Origin: Buddleja alternifolia
Taxonomy: Eukaryota; Streptophyta; Magnoliopsida; Lamiales; Scrophulariaceae
DNA: 64,000 bases
Direction: 5' to 3'
Assembly: GCA_019426215.1 (NCBI GenBank)
Contig: CM033391.1
Location: forward strand, 7,366,708 to 7,430,707
The position numbers and the translations under genes are program-made. Shown piece after piece: positions 38,765 to 50,700 of the stretch (its first letter is position 1; each line of letters begins with the position of its first letter). The notes beneath the pieces were generated by a model, which made no database searches, was not told the DNA's origin, and saw only the letters and a list, made by a program, of their open reading frames with translations.

Positions 38765-40144
38765 TGTTTATACTATAAAATAATTTGGGTTTTCGAATTA
38801 CAAAGCCCAAACTATAGAAATTCGAAAAGAAGGAAGTTGGACCCGAAAATGAATAGAGCAAGGCCCATTGAATTTAGAAAATGGCAAAAAAACATGGGCT
38901 GAATTGACAAAAGCTCAAGAATCGAATCTGAAAAATAAAATGAAGTCCAAATAGTCAATCATCTGCAGAGGCGCGGTAAGTTGAAAAGATTTGAAAGAGC
39001 AGTTGAAGACTGTTGACAGCGGTTCCAGAAGTAGGGGAGAACGTGGAGGTTGCGAAGAAACTGACAAAAGAAGTGGAGTGTATAAGCACGAAGAGAAAGA
39101 AAGAAAAAGGGACATCACAAGATCATGAGACATCTACATTTTCAATTCTCTTAAAATTAGCTCTAGCCTTAGGAGTAGTTTCTAGCATAATGTAGGAGTA
39201 GATCGTAGCATAAATTAGGAGTAGCTGTAGTGTAATTTAGTATTAGACTCGATGGGATTTGCCTTCAAGGCATGTATCAGCATTCGCTTGCTTGTAATTT
39301 TTCAGAATTGAAGACTTTCATGGAGGTATAAATTATTTTGTATTCAAATTTAAGTATCGATAGGTAATTTGTATCTTGACTTGAGTTTTTCATTCGTCAT
39401 TCTCATATTCGAAATGAACAACTAAAACGTCAATTAAAAGACATGAACGACCGTTTAGCGAATCGAACGCAGAGGTTGAAAAATAATACATTTGATCGAG
39501 AGATTCTCATGGAGGTATAAAATTATCTTTTATCCAGATTTAAGTATCGGAAGGGTAATTTTTATCTTGACTTGAATTTTTTCTTCACTATGTTATTAAG
39601 TCATTCGAAGACAATAATTAGCGTTGAATTTAAGACTTGAACCACCAAATAGCAAATCGAACGCAGAAGTTGGAAGATAATCTCAAATTATAGATTATCG
39701 CGGGGCTTGGATCGACTACTCGAAATCCTTCCCTAGTCGAGTTTGTTTTTATTTTCGAAACAAAAAATGATAGTTCAGTAGAATCAATATTTGGTGATCC
39801 TATTTAAGTTTATCAAGTTGCTCGAGAAAGCTGTTTGTGTTCAATTGAAGATCAATATGGAGGTATAATGTTTATCTTTTGATCAGATTTAAATATTTGA
39901 TAGATAAATCCTATATCTGGACTTATATCTTCGATTCCCCTTTTTGCTTTTTTCTTTTTGTTGAATAATTGCGGTCCGAACAACTAATTTAAACAACACG
40001 TCGAAGTGTTAAAGTCTGAACCACCGTCTAGCGTATCGAACTCGAACGCGGGGGTTGTTAGATAATTCTAAGTGGAGAATTATCCCGGGACTCGAATCAA
40101 TCATATTGATTCCTCCCTATTCAATTTGTTTTTATCCAAAAACA
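38765..40144 (+). repeat. Outer element 3' LTR (1380 bp)
   Basis: It starts TGTTTATACTATAAAA and ends CAAAAACA, followed by AAAAT. It contains three imperfect copies of a module that begins TGGAGGTATAA (39321, 39510, 39858) and runs to a GAATCGAACGCAG-like block. The last copy is shared with the inner element's LTR. Confidence 0.85.
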
Positions 40145-40639
40145 AAAATAGAAGTATATTTTTCAATTATATGTACGTACGTGTATTATATGGGTATAAC
40201 ACGAATTTTAGCTAACAGATGAAATATTTGTTTAAATATATAAGACGTTGGGTGGTATTTTAGATAAATTCATAAATTATAGTCTATGTTGTTATAGAAT
40301 TGAAGAGGATTCTATAAAAATTATTTCTGGACTAAGCAAGAGAAATTTTTCTTTTATAAACCAGGTGTTATGCACCATGTAATTGATATTATGACACCTC
40401 AATAATTTCGTTGAAGTGACTTAATGACAATCAAATGGTCCTTAAACCCCGATATATAGAAACTTTTCTAACACTTTTCTCTTTATTTCATTTTAATTTC
40501 TTTTTAAATTTATATTTGATCTATTTTTCTGTTTTCTATTTTTTTTCTCTTTTGTCGCCTTTTAACTTAAACTTAATTAATTTTAATATAAAATTTTATT
40601 AACATATTTTATTTTTTACAAAAGTATTGAGTATGCATT

Positions 40640-41000
40640 ACCCACTAGTACTTATATAGGAATGGAGTAGATGGAAAATTTGAACGGGGCCGGAGATACG
40701 TCTTTGGAAGGATCCATGGCTTTCGAGATCCTTGTGCGTTTAAGCCGATCACGCCATGTTATTGTGGTATCAAAGCCACTCTTAGCCTGATAATCCATTT
40801 CAAATATAAAAATGGAGTCAACAAGCAATAGCGAGCTAGCCTTCATATATTCCCAACACGGTGTCCCTGTCTTTTGTGGTTGTCAAGGCGGCTTCCTCCT
40901 CTGGAGTATATAATTCATACCCCTCTTCAATGACGTCCCGTAATTCGTGGGACACGAACAATGTCCTCATTAGAACGCTCCATAGCTCCTATTCTTGACC
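40640..41000 (-). pseudogene. Copia gag fragment (UBN2-like), - strand
   Basis: On the - strand 40995-40870 translates to VSHELRDVIEEGYELYTPEE, resembling the Copia gag UBN2 region (SQDLWDLVENGY-type). Further on is TITWRDRLKRTRISKAMDPS, whose nature is unclear. The piece abuts the + strand Copia integrase fragment head to head. Confidence 0.5.
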
Positions 41001-41028
41001 AACACAAACCCCTTCTCTCAACAACAAC

Positions 41029-42106
41029 AGGTACTTTCTACAGTTTGCTAATGATTATACCAGAATGATGTGGGTCTATATTCTAAAGCAAAAGTCAAAA
41101 GCATTCCAATCATTTCTGGATTTCAAAGCACGTGTGGAGAATGAAATTGGAAAAAGAATAAAGACTCTCAGAACAGATCGAGGAGGTGAATTTATCGGGA
41201 AATCCTTCATGAATTATCGCAAAGAGAAAGGAATCCACCGACAACTAACTGTTCGACATAGTCCACAACAAAATGGATTTGCAGAACGAAAGAATCACAC
41301 TATAGTTGAAATGGCTCGAAGCATGATGACAGGCAAAGGATTACCAAAAAGCTTCTGGGCAGAAGCTGTTAATGCAGCAGTCTATATATTGAATCGTTCA
41401 CCTACAAAGGCGGTTTCGTATAAGACACCATATGAAGCGTGGCACCGAAGAACGCCACAAGTAAATCATTTAAAAGTTTTTAGCTGTATTGCTTATTCCC
41501 ATATTCCTTCCCAAAGTCGAGAAAAATTTGATGATGAAGGAGAAAAACTCATCTTTGTTGGTTATAGATATCGTTTACTGAACTCAAAGACAAATAAATT
41601 TATTATTTCTCGAGATGTTATTTTTTACGGAAAGCAGTCGCGGAAGAAAATGAAAAATTGAAAGAAAAAATTGTATATTTGTCTGGACCTATGACAACTC
41701 CATCACATCAAAGAGATGAACCAAGTACAAGCGGAAGTTCATCAAGTTCAAGTCCAAGCTCAGGCTCACCAGGATCAACAAATGAATTTTATCCAAAATC
41801 TGAAAGTCCTATTAGAAAGGTACGAAATCTAAGAGAAGTCTATGAATCATGTGATGTTGCATTTTCCACTTGTGAACCGCAGACTTACGAAGAAGTTGTG
41901 AAAGAAGAAGTCTGAAATACTGCAAAGGACAAAAGAATGACAAGAATTGAGAAGTATAAAGATAGAGAGGCTCGCACACCTTCCCCAAAGAAAAAATGTG
42001 ATTGGGTCAAAATGGATCCACCAGATGAAAGAAATATTGCAGCATCATACTCTGAGAAATTTAGAACATATCTACAGTGGCATGCGAATTACAAATTAAG
42101 AGGGGG
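41029..42106 (+). pseudogene. Copia integrase fragment joined to element tail (RT/RNase H deleted)
   Basis: 41029-41661 encodes the Copia integrase core: YFLQFANDYTRMMWVYILK, KTLRTDRGGEF, HSPQQNGFAERKNHTI and FWAEAVNAAVYILNRSPTKA, then the C-terminal HLKVFSCIAYSHIP. In the next frame 41658-41914 gives a Ser-rich linker ending CDVAFSTCEPQTYEEVV, where RT should begin. Instead a short tail (41937-42106, MTRIEKYKDREA..., LQWHANYKLRGG) leads to the polypurine tract AGAGGGGG. RT and RNase H are missing, and the 5' half of the element is also missing. Confidence 0.85.
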
Positions 42107-42548
42107 TGTTAAAATATAATTTGTAATTCTTCTCTCCTAAGCTTACTAAAGTCGGCAGGCGGAACAACCTAGAAGTTTGGAGACAAGTTCACAACTTAAT
42201 CTTATCTTTATCTTAATCTTATCTAATCTTATGTTATCTTAATCTTATCTTATCTTATCTTTATCTCATCTTATCTTCTAGATTTGGGATAAGCTTAGGT
42301 TGTTGTAAGCTCTCTAAATAGAGCTCTACATCTACTCATTTGAAATATAGAGAGATAGAGAGAATGGAGAGAAAAGCCGATACTGCATTACGGCTTAGAA
42401 TAGAGAGGATATTGAGAGTTAGAAAACTCTCTTTGTATTTTAAATATTCCAAGGCTATATTGCATTAGCTTGAAAAAATATTGTAATTCTCATTTCGAAA
42501 TAAATATTATCTTCCATATATCGCTTCCGCGTTTACTACATATTTACA
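42107..42548 (+). repeat. Copia 3' LTR
   Basis: It begins TGTTAAAATATAATTTG right after the polypurine tract and ends near TTTACA (42548). It contains a TTATC-rich stretch (about 42195-42275) and a CTCTAAATAGAGCTC transcript-start-like region. No matching 5' LTR is in the window. Confidence 0.7.
42195..42275 (+). repeat. (TTATC)n-like low-complexity tract
   Basis: An irregular array of TTATC/TAATC units inside the Copia LTR. Confidence 0.8.
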
Positions 42549-42554
42549 CCCAAT

Positions 42555-43675
42555 AGTTATACTCTTGGGGAGCATGAAGCAGTCGAAGAAATTATTGATG
42601 CTGAAAATTGTACATGCAATTGGCAGCTCATTGATTGAGTTTATTAGAAATATTCCTCTTGGACGTGAATCGTTACGTGATAGAAGGGTGTGGCATCTTT
42701 TTTACAGAAATGGTCTCTTTTCAGTTCGGAGTGCGTATCATGTTGCTATCGAATTAACATGAGAGAGAGGGCGAGGCGAATGAGGGTTGGTGGGACAAAT
42801 TTGACACCTTTGGATGATTGGCGCTTTATTTGGCATGCAAAAGCTTCGAATAAAATTAAAGTTTTTGCATGACGTATAGCTCGAGATCTTTTACTCAGGG
42901 TTCAAAACTTAATGAAAAGACGATGCATGGTTGATGACATATGTCCGTGTTGGTCTCGTGCTAGGGAATCTGTGAAACACGCCTTTCTTGAGTGCGATTT
43001 TGCTCAGCAAGTTTGGGCTCTTTCTCCTTTTCCATGGTCTGAAGTTAATGTATGGTATCAGACACCCAAACTTGGGTGCATCATGTTGCGAGTACGTTGA
43101 ATAAGCCTCATTTTTTGCTTTCTTAATTTTGCTGGAGTTTTTGGCTGGCAAGAAATATGATGTATTGGGATTGTGAGGTTCTTGAAGCAGGGGATACCCT
43201 ATCTTTTGCTAGAATTTATTGGGTAGCTTTTGCTCGTACACGGACAACTGTGGAAACTCAGGTGCCTAGCCCCAGTACTTTAGTTTGGGTCCGTCCAGGT
43301 GAACGGGTGATTATGCTTAATTTCGATGGTGTTGTTTTCCAGGATCGACACGGAATTAGGACGAGTGGTTGCACGTTCGGCTTATGGGCAATGCCTTGCA
43401 TGGGCTTCGTGCTTTGTTGTTGGGATGGTGAAGCCGGTGTTGGCAGAGCTTTTGCAGCTCGAGACGCTTTTAATCTTGTAAGACGAAGAGGATGGTGGGA
43501 AGTTGATTTTGATGGGCTAGTGTCAAACTGTTAGCAAGATGAAGTCGACGGGGGAGGATCACAATCTTTTTAGCACTATTTTTTCTAATATTCGCTTAGG
43601 TCTTGTTTCTTTTAATTTTAGTATTTTTCATGTTAAGCGATCGGCAAATTCTGTTGCCCATACGTTTAACTCGTG
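42555..43675 (+). pseudogene. LINE (L1-like) 3' fragment: RT zinc-binding and RNase H-like part
   Basis: The broken frames read in order RVWHLFYRNGLFSVRSAYHV, DWRFIWHAKASNKIKVFA, then CPCWSRARESVKHAFLECDFAQQVW, which is the plant zf-RVT (RT zinc-binding) pattern. After a gap, VIMLNFDGVVFQD and a VKRSANSVAHTF-like end match the RVT_3 RNase H seen at the end of plant LINEs. Several stops and frameshifts are present. No poly(A) tail or target duplication was found. Confidence 0.75.
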
Positions 43676-43995
43676 ATTTTGTTGAAGAGTTGAACTCTTA
43701 GGATTTTCTTATTCCGATGCTTGATGCATAAATGATGATTTGACATCCTTTTAATACATATTATTACGATTTTCTTAAAAAATTCAAAAAATCTCTTAAG
43801 TTGGGCTATTAGCATCTTGATTTTGGACCTCATAGGCTTAAATACTTCAAACAATTTAGTAGAGGCCACAAGATGTGTGAGACTCATCGAATCCAATTCA
43901 AGTTAGATATTTTTTAAATTATCTCGATCATATATTTATCGTGTATTTGTGCATGAAATAGCAAATTTAAACTAATATTAAATTGACAAAAAATA

Positions 43996-44085
43996 AAGGA
44001 GGAGGAGGAGGAAAAGAAGGCGATTGCGGCGGACACGGGTTGGGAGGCTCCACCATGGCAATCGCCTCCGGCGATGTGTCCTCAC
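43996..44085. other. GC-rich inverted-repeat island
   Basis: Within AT-rich DNA a GGA-rich run leads into GGCGATTGCGGCGGACAC, and GGCAATCGCC and GGCGATGTGTCC follow, forming an imperfect hairpin. An ATG in good context (ACCATGG at about 44053) opens about 35 codons beginning MAIASGDVSSRPSF. It may be a gene-start fragment carried by a transposon, but no family is recognised. Confidence 0.4.
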
Positions 44086-44231
44086 GCCCTTCATTTAATG
44101 TTGTTGTTCCACTTTTTTCTTTCTTTCATGTGACAACTATATATTATTATACTAATTAACTTTTCCAAACTGTTTTATAACTCTGAATTCAAATCCTAAG
44201 TCATATAAGTTTTGATATTGTGTCCCGGGCT

Positions 44232-44806
44232 CTGTTAGTAAAAATTCGTATTATATTCAAATAATACACGTACGTACATATAATTGAAAAATACTTCTGT
44301 TCTTGTATGTATTCTGAACGTAATGAATAATACTCGTATTTTGAGTTGAACCGTTTGATACACATACTTTACGTATCTCGTATAATAATCGACGAATAAT
44401 ACTCTAATTTTGGCGAAAAAAATATTTTTTTAAATTTAAAACTTACAAAATAGTATTAATTTTTATAAACAATAATTGGGAATTATACAATTTAAAACTC
44501 TGAACGCTAATAATTTATCAAAATACTAATTATTGTCAATTAATGACTCATATAAAATATTATTTATATAAATTAAAAGTGAGTACAAGTAATAAATCTT
44601 ACAAATTTGTATAGAACTAAGCCGCATTGTTACTCCCGAATAATTAATTTATATCCGTATTATATTCATACATCTACGAATTCGTTTATTTTCCATTTCC
44701 GTACTTTTTAGCCGAATTTTTCACCTTAACTTTCAATAAAATTTCATAATATACACGTAGATATTAAATGACGAACTTTTTCCATCCCATATTTTACTAA
44801 CTATGG
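44232..44806 (-). mobile_element. MULE-like MITE copy 2 (575 bp), intact relative of split copy
   Basis: The ends are CTGTTAGTAAAAATTCG and (inverted) CCATAGTTAGTAAAA. The flanks TCCCGGGCT (44223-44231) and TCCTGGGCT (44807-44815) form a 9-bp duplication with one mismatch. The reverse complement aligns with 21559-21986 plus 40150-40218 without the retrotransposon. Confidence 0.7.
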
Positions 44807-44810
44807 TCCT

Positions 44811-45402
44811 GGGCTCACAAGCCCATTGGACCAGAGAATTCTCATCGAACTCACTGAATGTAATCTGGAATTGTGCTTTTAAACCACCAGTTCACAAGCC
44901 CATTGGACCAGAGAATTTCCATCGAAGCCCACTGAGCATAATCTGGACTTGGCCATTTAAAATACGGTTCAAATTTGATCTCCATTGTTAAACTTGAATT
45001 ATTGGGCTTCTATATATGAACTCTTCAATATTCTTTCATTTGCCCTATGTGGGAGGCATTACAATCACCCCTCCTTCGAGAAGCTGACATCCTTGTCGCG
45101 ACGTGATTCAGTCCAAGACACATCGCCAGGCGTCGGAACTCTAACGGTGACTCCCATGCGCGTAGCACTTTGCCCCGTATAGCACATAGCTCTCTCAAAT
45201 TCCGACTAGCAAACAGCTCTGATAAAATTATCACTCCCCGAGCTCACAAACTTGTTAGACCAGAAAATTCTTATCGAACGCATTGAACGTAACCTAAATT
45301 TAATCATTTAAATTACGGCCCAAAATGAATATTTATTGTCACGCTTAAATCTTTGAGTTTCTATGTGTAAACTCTTCAATTTTCTTTCTCGGAGACATTA
45401 CA
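44811..45402 (+). repeat. Dispersed-repeat block with three imperfect copies of a module
   Basis: CTCACAAGCCCATTGGACCAG-type sequence recurs at about 44814, 44891 and 45241, each followed by a CATCGAA...CACTGA-type block. Parts near 45005-45065 and 45350-45402 (ATATGAACTCTTCAAT, GGAGGCATTACA) also recur. Between them is a more GC-rich piece (about 45065-45235). This looks like a decayed transposon or LTR; the class is not determined. Confidence 0.55.
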
Positions 45403-46626
45403 GATATGAACTTTACTATAGTACTATAAGATTAATGTGGGCATCGCATTCACATGTGTGCATGCATGGTGGTGGCTGCATTTATTACTTATTAGTAGAT
45501 TGGATGGATACTATGTCCACAAGTTTACCACTTGATGTCAAGACATTTTGCCTAGGGTTCAAGTAATTCACTTGGCTTTTCATTAATTATGATTTGGGTC
45601 GAATTTCTAGCGTCGATCTTAGACAACGAGAGCAATAGATCAACCACAATTCAAGTGAAAGAATGTTTGGAATGTACTTAGATGAATGATCAAGCTGCCT
45701 AAATACTTTAGATGATCAAGTCATTACTTAATTTGTTGTATTCAAATGTATGATCTATTATGTTAGTTGAAAATCCGAGATCCAAATTGCAAGAAATTAT
45801 CTCGAATCTTTAGTGTTTAGACAAATTACTAGGATCAAATATGATGTTGAACAAGAGAAGTTGAGAATCAAATGTCTAACCCTTTAATTTTTTGGTTGAG
45901 AGAATTTATAGAGGTTTTCAATGGTTTATGGGTTAGTGAGTTATACGAGAGTTATTGTGAATCATGGAGCCTATCTACCGTTAAGATCTTCACATGGAAT
46001 TCTCTATTACAAATGTGTATTTCATCTCATGTAATTTCTATATATGCATGTCAAGTATATAAAATTCACATTATTTGTATATATAAAGAAAATATTTATA
46101 CAAGTGATTTTTAGATAGTCTAGCTACCATAAGTCTATATTTTGAGATTTCTTAAGAATAAGTATGCAATTAAATCTATACCTCAGATTCAAGATTTTAT
46201 TTTCTTAGGTCTATTCATTTGGCAACTCTTTGCCCAAAACGGTAAATTCTTTCAGAGTTTTGGAACTTCAGATTTCAGTATAATTACAAATGTTCGCGTT
46301 TAATAAATCAAATGAGTTTAACCACATGAATTATTAGTACATTCTTAAAGCACATAGAGTCTCGAGAATTTTTAAGAAAGATTATTCCAAAACCAAGTGA
46401 CTTATATACAAGTGAAGAACAACTTGATTAATTGTTCTCCCATTTTTATTTTTATTTTGATCATTGTTCTCCCTTGTTCATAATCATGATTTTTAAACCA
46501 TTCAAAATTAGTTCTATTTCAAAAAAAACACCAACCTAAGAAATTAGTGTTTCACAATCTATTTTTTTTTCTTTACATATTATTCCACCACGGCCTAACA
46601 CTTCTAATTTAATCACCGGCCCTTGA
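45403..46626. other. Intergenic AT-rich DNA
   Basis: No gene or intact element is recognised. The short ORFs have no family features. Confidence 0.5.
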
Positions 46627-46636
46627 TATAATAAAA

Positions 46637-47730
46637 GGGATAATTACACTGGACATACCTGAGGTCTTGCGAAATTACAAAAAACATCTCCTAGTTTAAT
46701 AAATTACATCTAACATCTAAGGTTTTCATGTATTGATGTAAAAATGGATGGAAAGTGACAAAAGACTAAAATGCCCTGACTGAACATTTTTTTTAAAAAA
46801 AGAAAAAATTTAAAAAAATAAAAACAAGCTCAATTACCAAATTGCCCCTTTACCTCTCTATATTTACTTCAAATACCAATTTTAAAATAAAAAAATAAAC
46901 ACAAAAGAAAAATACATATATATATGTATGTATATGTATATGTATATATGTATGTTTGTGTGTGTGTGCGTGCGCGTGTGCGTGTGTGTGACTGTGTGTG
47001 TGTGTAATTGTGTGTTTGTGTATGTGATTGTGTGTTTTTCTGTGTGTGTGTGTGTGTGCGCGTGAGTGTGTGTGACTGTGTGTAATGTTGTGTGTGTACT
47101 GTTGTGTGTGTGTGTGTGTGCTGCGTTGTGTGTGTGTATGTGCTGCGTGGGTGGTGGGGTGGGGAAGACGACACCTACCCACCCCCCCCTCTTTTTTTTT
47201 ACTTTTTTATTTATTTATAAATTAATATATTAATAAGTAATTAATTAATTTTAGTTAATTAAAATATAATATTTCTAAATTAATATATTAATAGAAAATT
47301 TAGTTAATTAAAATACAATTTTTAAATTTATTTATATAAACTATTTTATAACCTAAACTATTACATATTAATATTTTTATTTTATAATTTTTATAATTTA
47401 TAATTTTTTTATTTTGTTGATAATAATTTTTAATTATAAATAATTATTTATATACTTTACATACACAATATTACATATAACACCTATACTTTTATAAAAT
47501 ATTACAAATAACACCAAAAGGGTATTATAGTCCGATAAAAGTTTGGTCTTTTGGTCCAGAAAAAGTTAGGGGTATTTTTGGAAATTCACCTTAAAATTTA
47601 ACGGAATCCTAACGGAAGGTGCTCAATGTTAGACAGCGAAAACGGAATGCATGTTAGATATAATTTATTGAACTAGATGATGTTTTTTGTAATTTCGCAA
47701 TACCTCAGGTATGTCCAGTGTAATTATCCC
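46637..47730. mobile_element. Non-autonomous MULE-like element (1094 bp, 9-10 bp TSD)
   Basis: The terminal inverted repeats match over about 52 bp with one mismatch, starting GGGATAATTACACTGG. TATAATAAAA flanks both sides (46627-46636 and 47731-47740). It shares its first 12 bases with the element at 3965. The interior holds a long (GT)n tract (about 46957-47135) and very AT-rich DNA. Reading frames over the GT tract are repeat artefacts. Confidence 0.88.
46957..47135 (+). repeat. (GT)n microsatellite-rich tract
   Basis: A long stretch of GT dinucleotides interrupted by short GC and AT changes, contained in the MULE-like element. Confidence 0.9.
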
Positions 47731-47740
47731 TATAATAAAA

Positions 47741-50700
47741 TGTCAATTAATTCAACATGTGACAAGCATTACTCAAGTCAGTGGCATTTCATTTCTTCTA
47801 AAAACTATAAGAAATTACAATAAAAAGTGAATAACTAAGAATTGACATCTAACATTAAGTGCAATTTATTTCAGTGTCTCGTCTCATTTATAATGTTTTC
47901 CTGTGTAGTCAATTTTAATAATAAAATTTATCATTTATTATTCTGTGACCAGAAAAGCAGAAAAATGGTCCAACAATTTAGAGAATATAGTGGAAATCAG
48001 CCCATTTAATGGATTTTGTTTCAGTAGTTGAGAAACGTTGGGCGTCGCATAAATGTCGGATGGACAATCCATTTTGCATGTCCCCTCGTGCAATTTGGGC
48101 CTTTTTTCTACATTATCAAACTTTCAATTGTAAATTGATAGCTCAATCTCATATTTTATTTATTTTATGCATTTTATGTAAAAAAATATCTCCAAATTTT
48201 ATTGATTTTATACAAGTAACATGTATGCATAATACGAAATAGAAACAGCTGCACTGTTGCACCATTAATTATATAGATAGAATTTGTTGCAATTTTAGTC
48301 ACATTATTGACAAACTTGCAGAATTAGTCTCATATTATGTATCTTTTTGCATTTTCAGTTCCAATCGTTAAAAAATAAATGAAAATCGTTAGTTTGGTCA
48401 CATGCCTTAAACTTGATAAGTAATAAAATTAACGTCATGTCCATTATACGCGTGAGTGTCTGTCAATAACTTTTTTTTGAATTACAATAGTGGGAACATA
48501 GGGGTGAGGATTCGAATACTTGACCTCGCATTTAACAGTGGGAAGCGATACCCCCTTAACAAAATAATTATTGATTGACCAACTCTTAACTAATGAGACT
48601 AATATAGCAAGAAAAACCACTAATTTTACAAAGTTATAAATCAAAATAAAATTGCAATAGACCTTACTGTATGAGACTAATATTCCATTTTTCCAATGAA
48701 ATATTATCTCAAAATAGAGAGTTTTTCCACTTTTAGCAAATCCCAAATTTTAAATACCAATATTGCCCTCACCGTCGAATTATGGCCGTTCAGGCTTGAG
48801 AGCAGTGTAACGTCCTAGTCAGCATTACTATGATAAACTATAGCCAATAGAAAATTGCCACGTGGTACCTTTCTGAGTATTTACAGTCAACTGCCAGACG
48901 ACCACTACAAGAGTATCTCTCTTTTCTGCTTACTTTCTTTTATTATTTATTATTTATTATTTATTATTTTATTTTTTGTGGATGTACATTTTATATTGAT
49001 GATCTATTTAATGTCTGAAATTCTGTAATGGCAATGATTTGTCTAGTTCTATATCTAGGTATGTGCATTTATATTCAACACATTATTCAATTAGTTAATA
49101 ATGTATAAAATCACAAATTATGTATTAAAATCTACTTAGTAATTACAGTTAATTACCAGATTATTAAACCCAAATTTCAAATAAAAACTTTTAGTTCATT
49201 TTTTGCTACTCGGATTTTTTTTTTCTTCTGAAAATAAAAATAAATTTCATTTAATCATAAGAATTAATGTCAGCACAGAACAAAATAAAAATATACTTAA
49301 AAAGTTTAAATAAATTTTTGGGATGAGAACTGTAAGTTATCCAAACTTTTTGCATTTTTATATTTTTTATATAAAATTTTTTTTCTCACTTTCATATCTG
49401 AACTACACTGATTTTTATAAAACTTTATATTCTAGGCTCTTACGGCATATTTTGCCGAAAGTCCATCACATGCATTACATGTGAATCTTAGTAAAAATGA
49501 CATTTTATCAGTTGAAACGACACTTTCTTTTGATTTTCACTATTTTGAATTGCACCATTTTAAATGTCATTTCAACTTAAAAGGGTAAAAATAATTAATC
49601 ACAGGAGCCATAGAATGTCATTTTCAATCTTGAAAGGGTCACATGCAATATATATATAATGTAATTTCGACGAATATTCCGCCGAAAAAACGCTATAGTA
49701 TAAAATTTTGAAAGAACCCGTGTTAATTCAAACTTCACACAAGAAAATGTAAAAAGAAAATTTTTATTGAAAAGTGTAAAACACAAAAAATTAGATTTAA
49801 TTACTGTTTTTACCCTTAAATTTTCAGGATCAATGTTCAGTCAAGATATCTTCAATCAAGATATCAAAATGCTTTGCTTATTGAATTTCTCAGACCTAAA
49901 TTGACAAATATGTATTTTTCTCTACCATACAATTTAGCAGAGTTACTCTACATATACATTTGGCAATGTATTCGTGCTTAGGCAACATGTTTTGATTATT
50001 TTGCCCATGAAAAAGAAAAAAAAGTGCTTTATAATTCAAATTGAATATTTGAAATAAGTTGTAAAAATCAAACTTACTTGGACCATTGTCAAATTTTTAG
50101 AGTAAAAATGTTTTTTTCAAAATTTGATAGCTCAATGTGATTTTTCTAAGGGTCTGTATATAATAAATAGTATAGTCTGTGGAAGTATTTTATATTATTG
50201 ACTCTTTGGACATATATTGTAGAAGAATTTGACCCTATGTGTAGAGAAGTATATTCCAGAATTAAAAAGGTCTATTTTAGGAGACCACTTAAAATAAAAA
50301 CGAGTCCCAGAGCTGGCTTTTGGGCCCATTCATTTGGGCAAGAGACGGCAGCAAATTAAAGCATATGGTATTTTATACATTTGTATTTATAGGTGTATGT
50401 ATATCTAGTTTGTAGTGTGTGTAAATGCACAAAAAAAAACACTTTTAAATTATTAAGAACAAGATTAGGGTTTTAGTACAAAAATCACTACCTAGAAATT
50501 TAAGGTGTTGGTGTCACATTTATTGCTTTGGATGTCGTCTAGTAATTTGGCTTATGTGGGATGTCTGAATCAATGTTTTCCCACTTCACCCACCACTTTT
50601 AATTTCACTTGCTTAAGGTAAATTAATGAATTCATTCATTAATTATATCATTACATCATAAAAATTAGTGTGTATTGAATAATTATATAAATTGAATTAA

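Larger units (their letters stand above)
21987..40144 (+). mobile_element. Outer Ty3/gypsy (Tat-like) retrotransposon, + strand, internally deleted
   Basis: Its LTR begins TGTTTATACTATAAAA (21987 and 38765) and ends ATCCAAAAACA (40144). A perfect 5-bp target duplication, AAAAT, is at 21982-21986 and 40145-40149. The retained interior is a primer-binding-like sequence, a gag scrap (37273-37530), and the tail of an antisense ORF (37925-38299, - strand), then a polypurine tract. The rest of gag and all of pol are gone. The - strand element 23179-37019 sits in its 5' LTR, and the junctions are not simple. Confidence 0.8.
21559..40218 (+). mobile_element. MULE-like MITE copy 1, split by LTR retrotransposon
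   Basis: The element has ends CTTAGTTAGC and GCTAACAG flanked by the 10-bp duplication ATGAAATATT (21549-21558 and 40219-40228). Its own DNA is only 21559-21986 plus 40150-40218 (about 497 bp); everything between is the Tat composite. It aligns over its length with the reverse complement of 44232-44806. Confidence 0.75.

Noticed and set aside
42555..43675. A host gene with a zinc finger
   Set aside because: The Cys/His pattern and the following RNase H-like part match the 3' end of LINEs, and the frame is broken.
46850..47182. Reading frames rich in His and Thr
   Set aside because: They are translations of a (GT)n repeat inside a MULE-like element.
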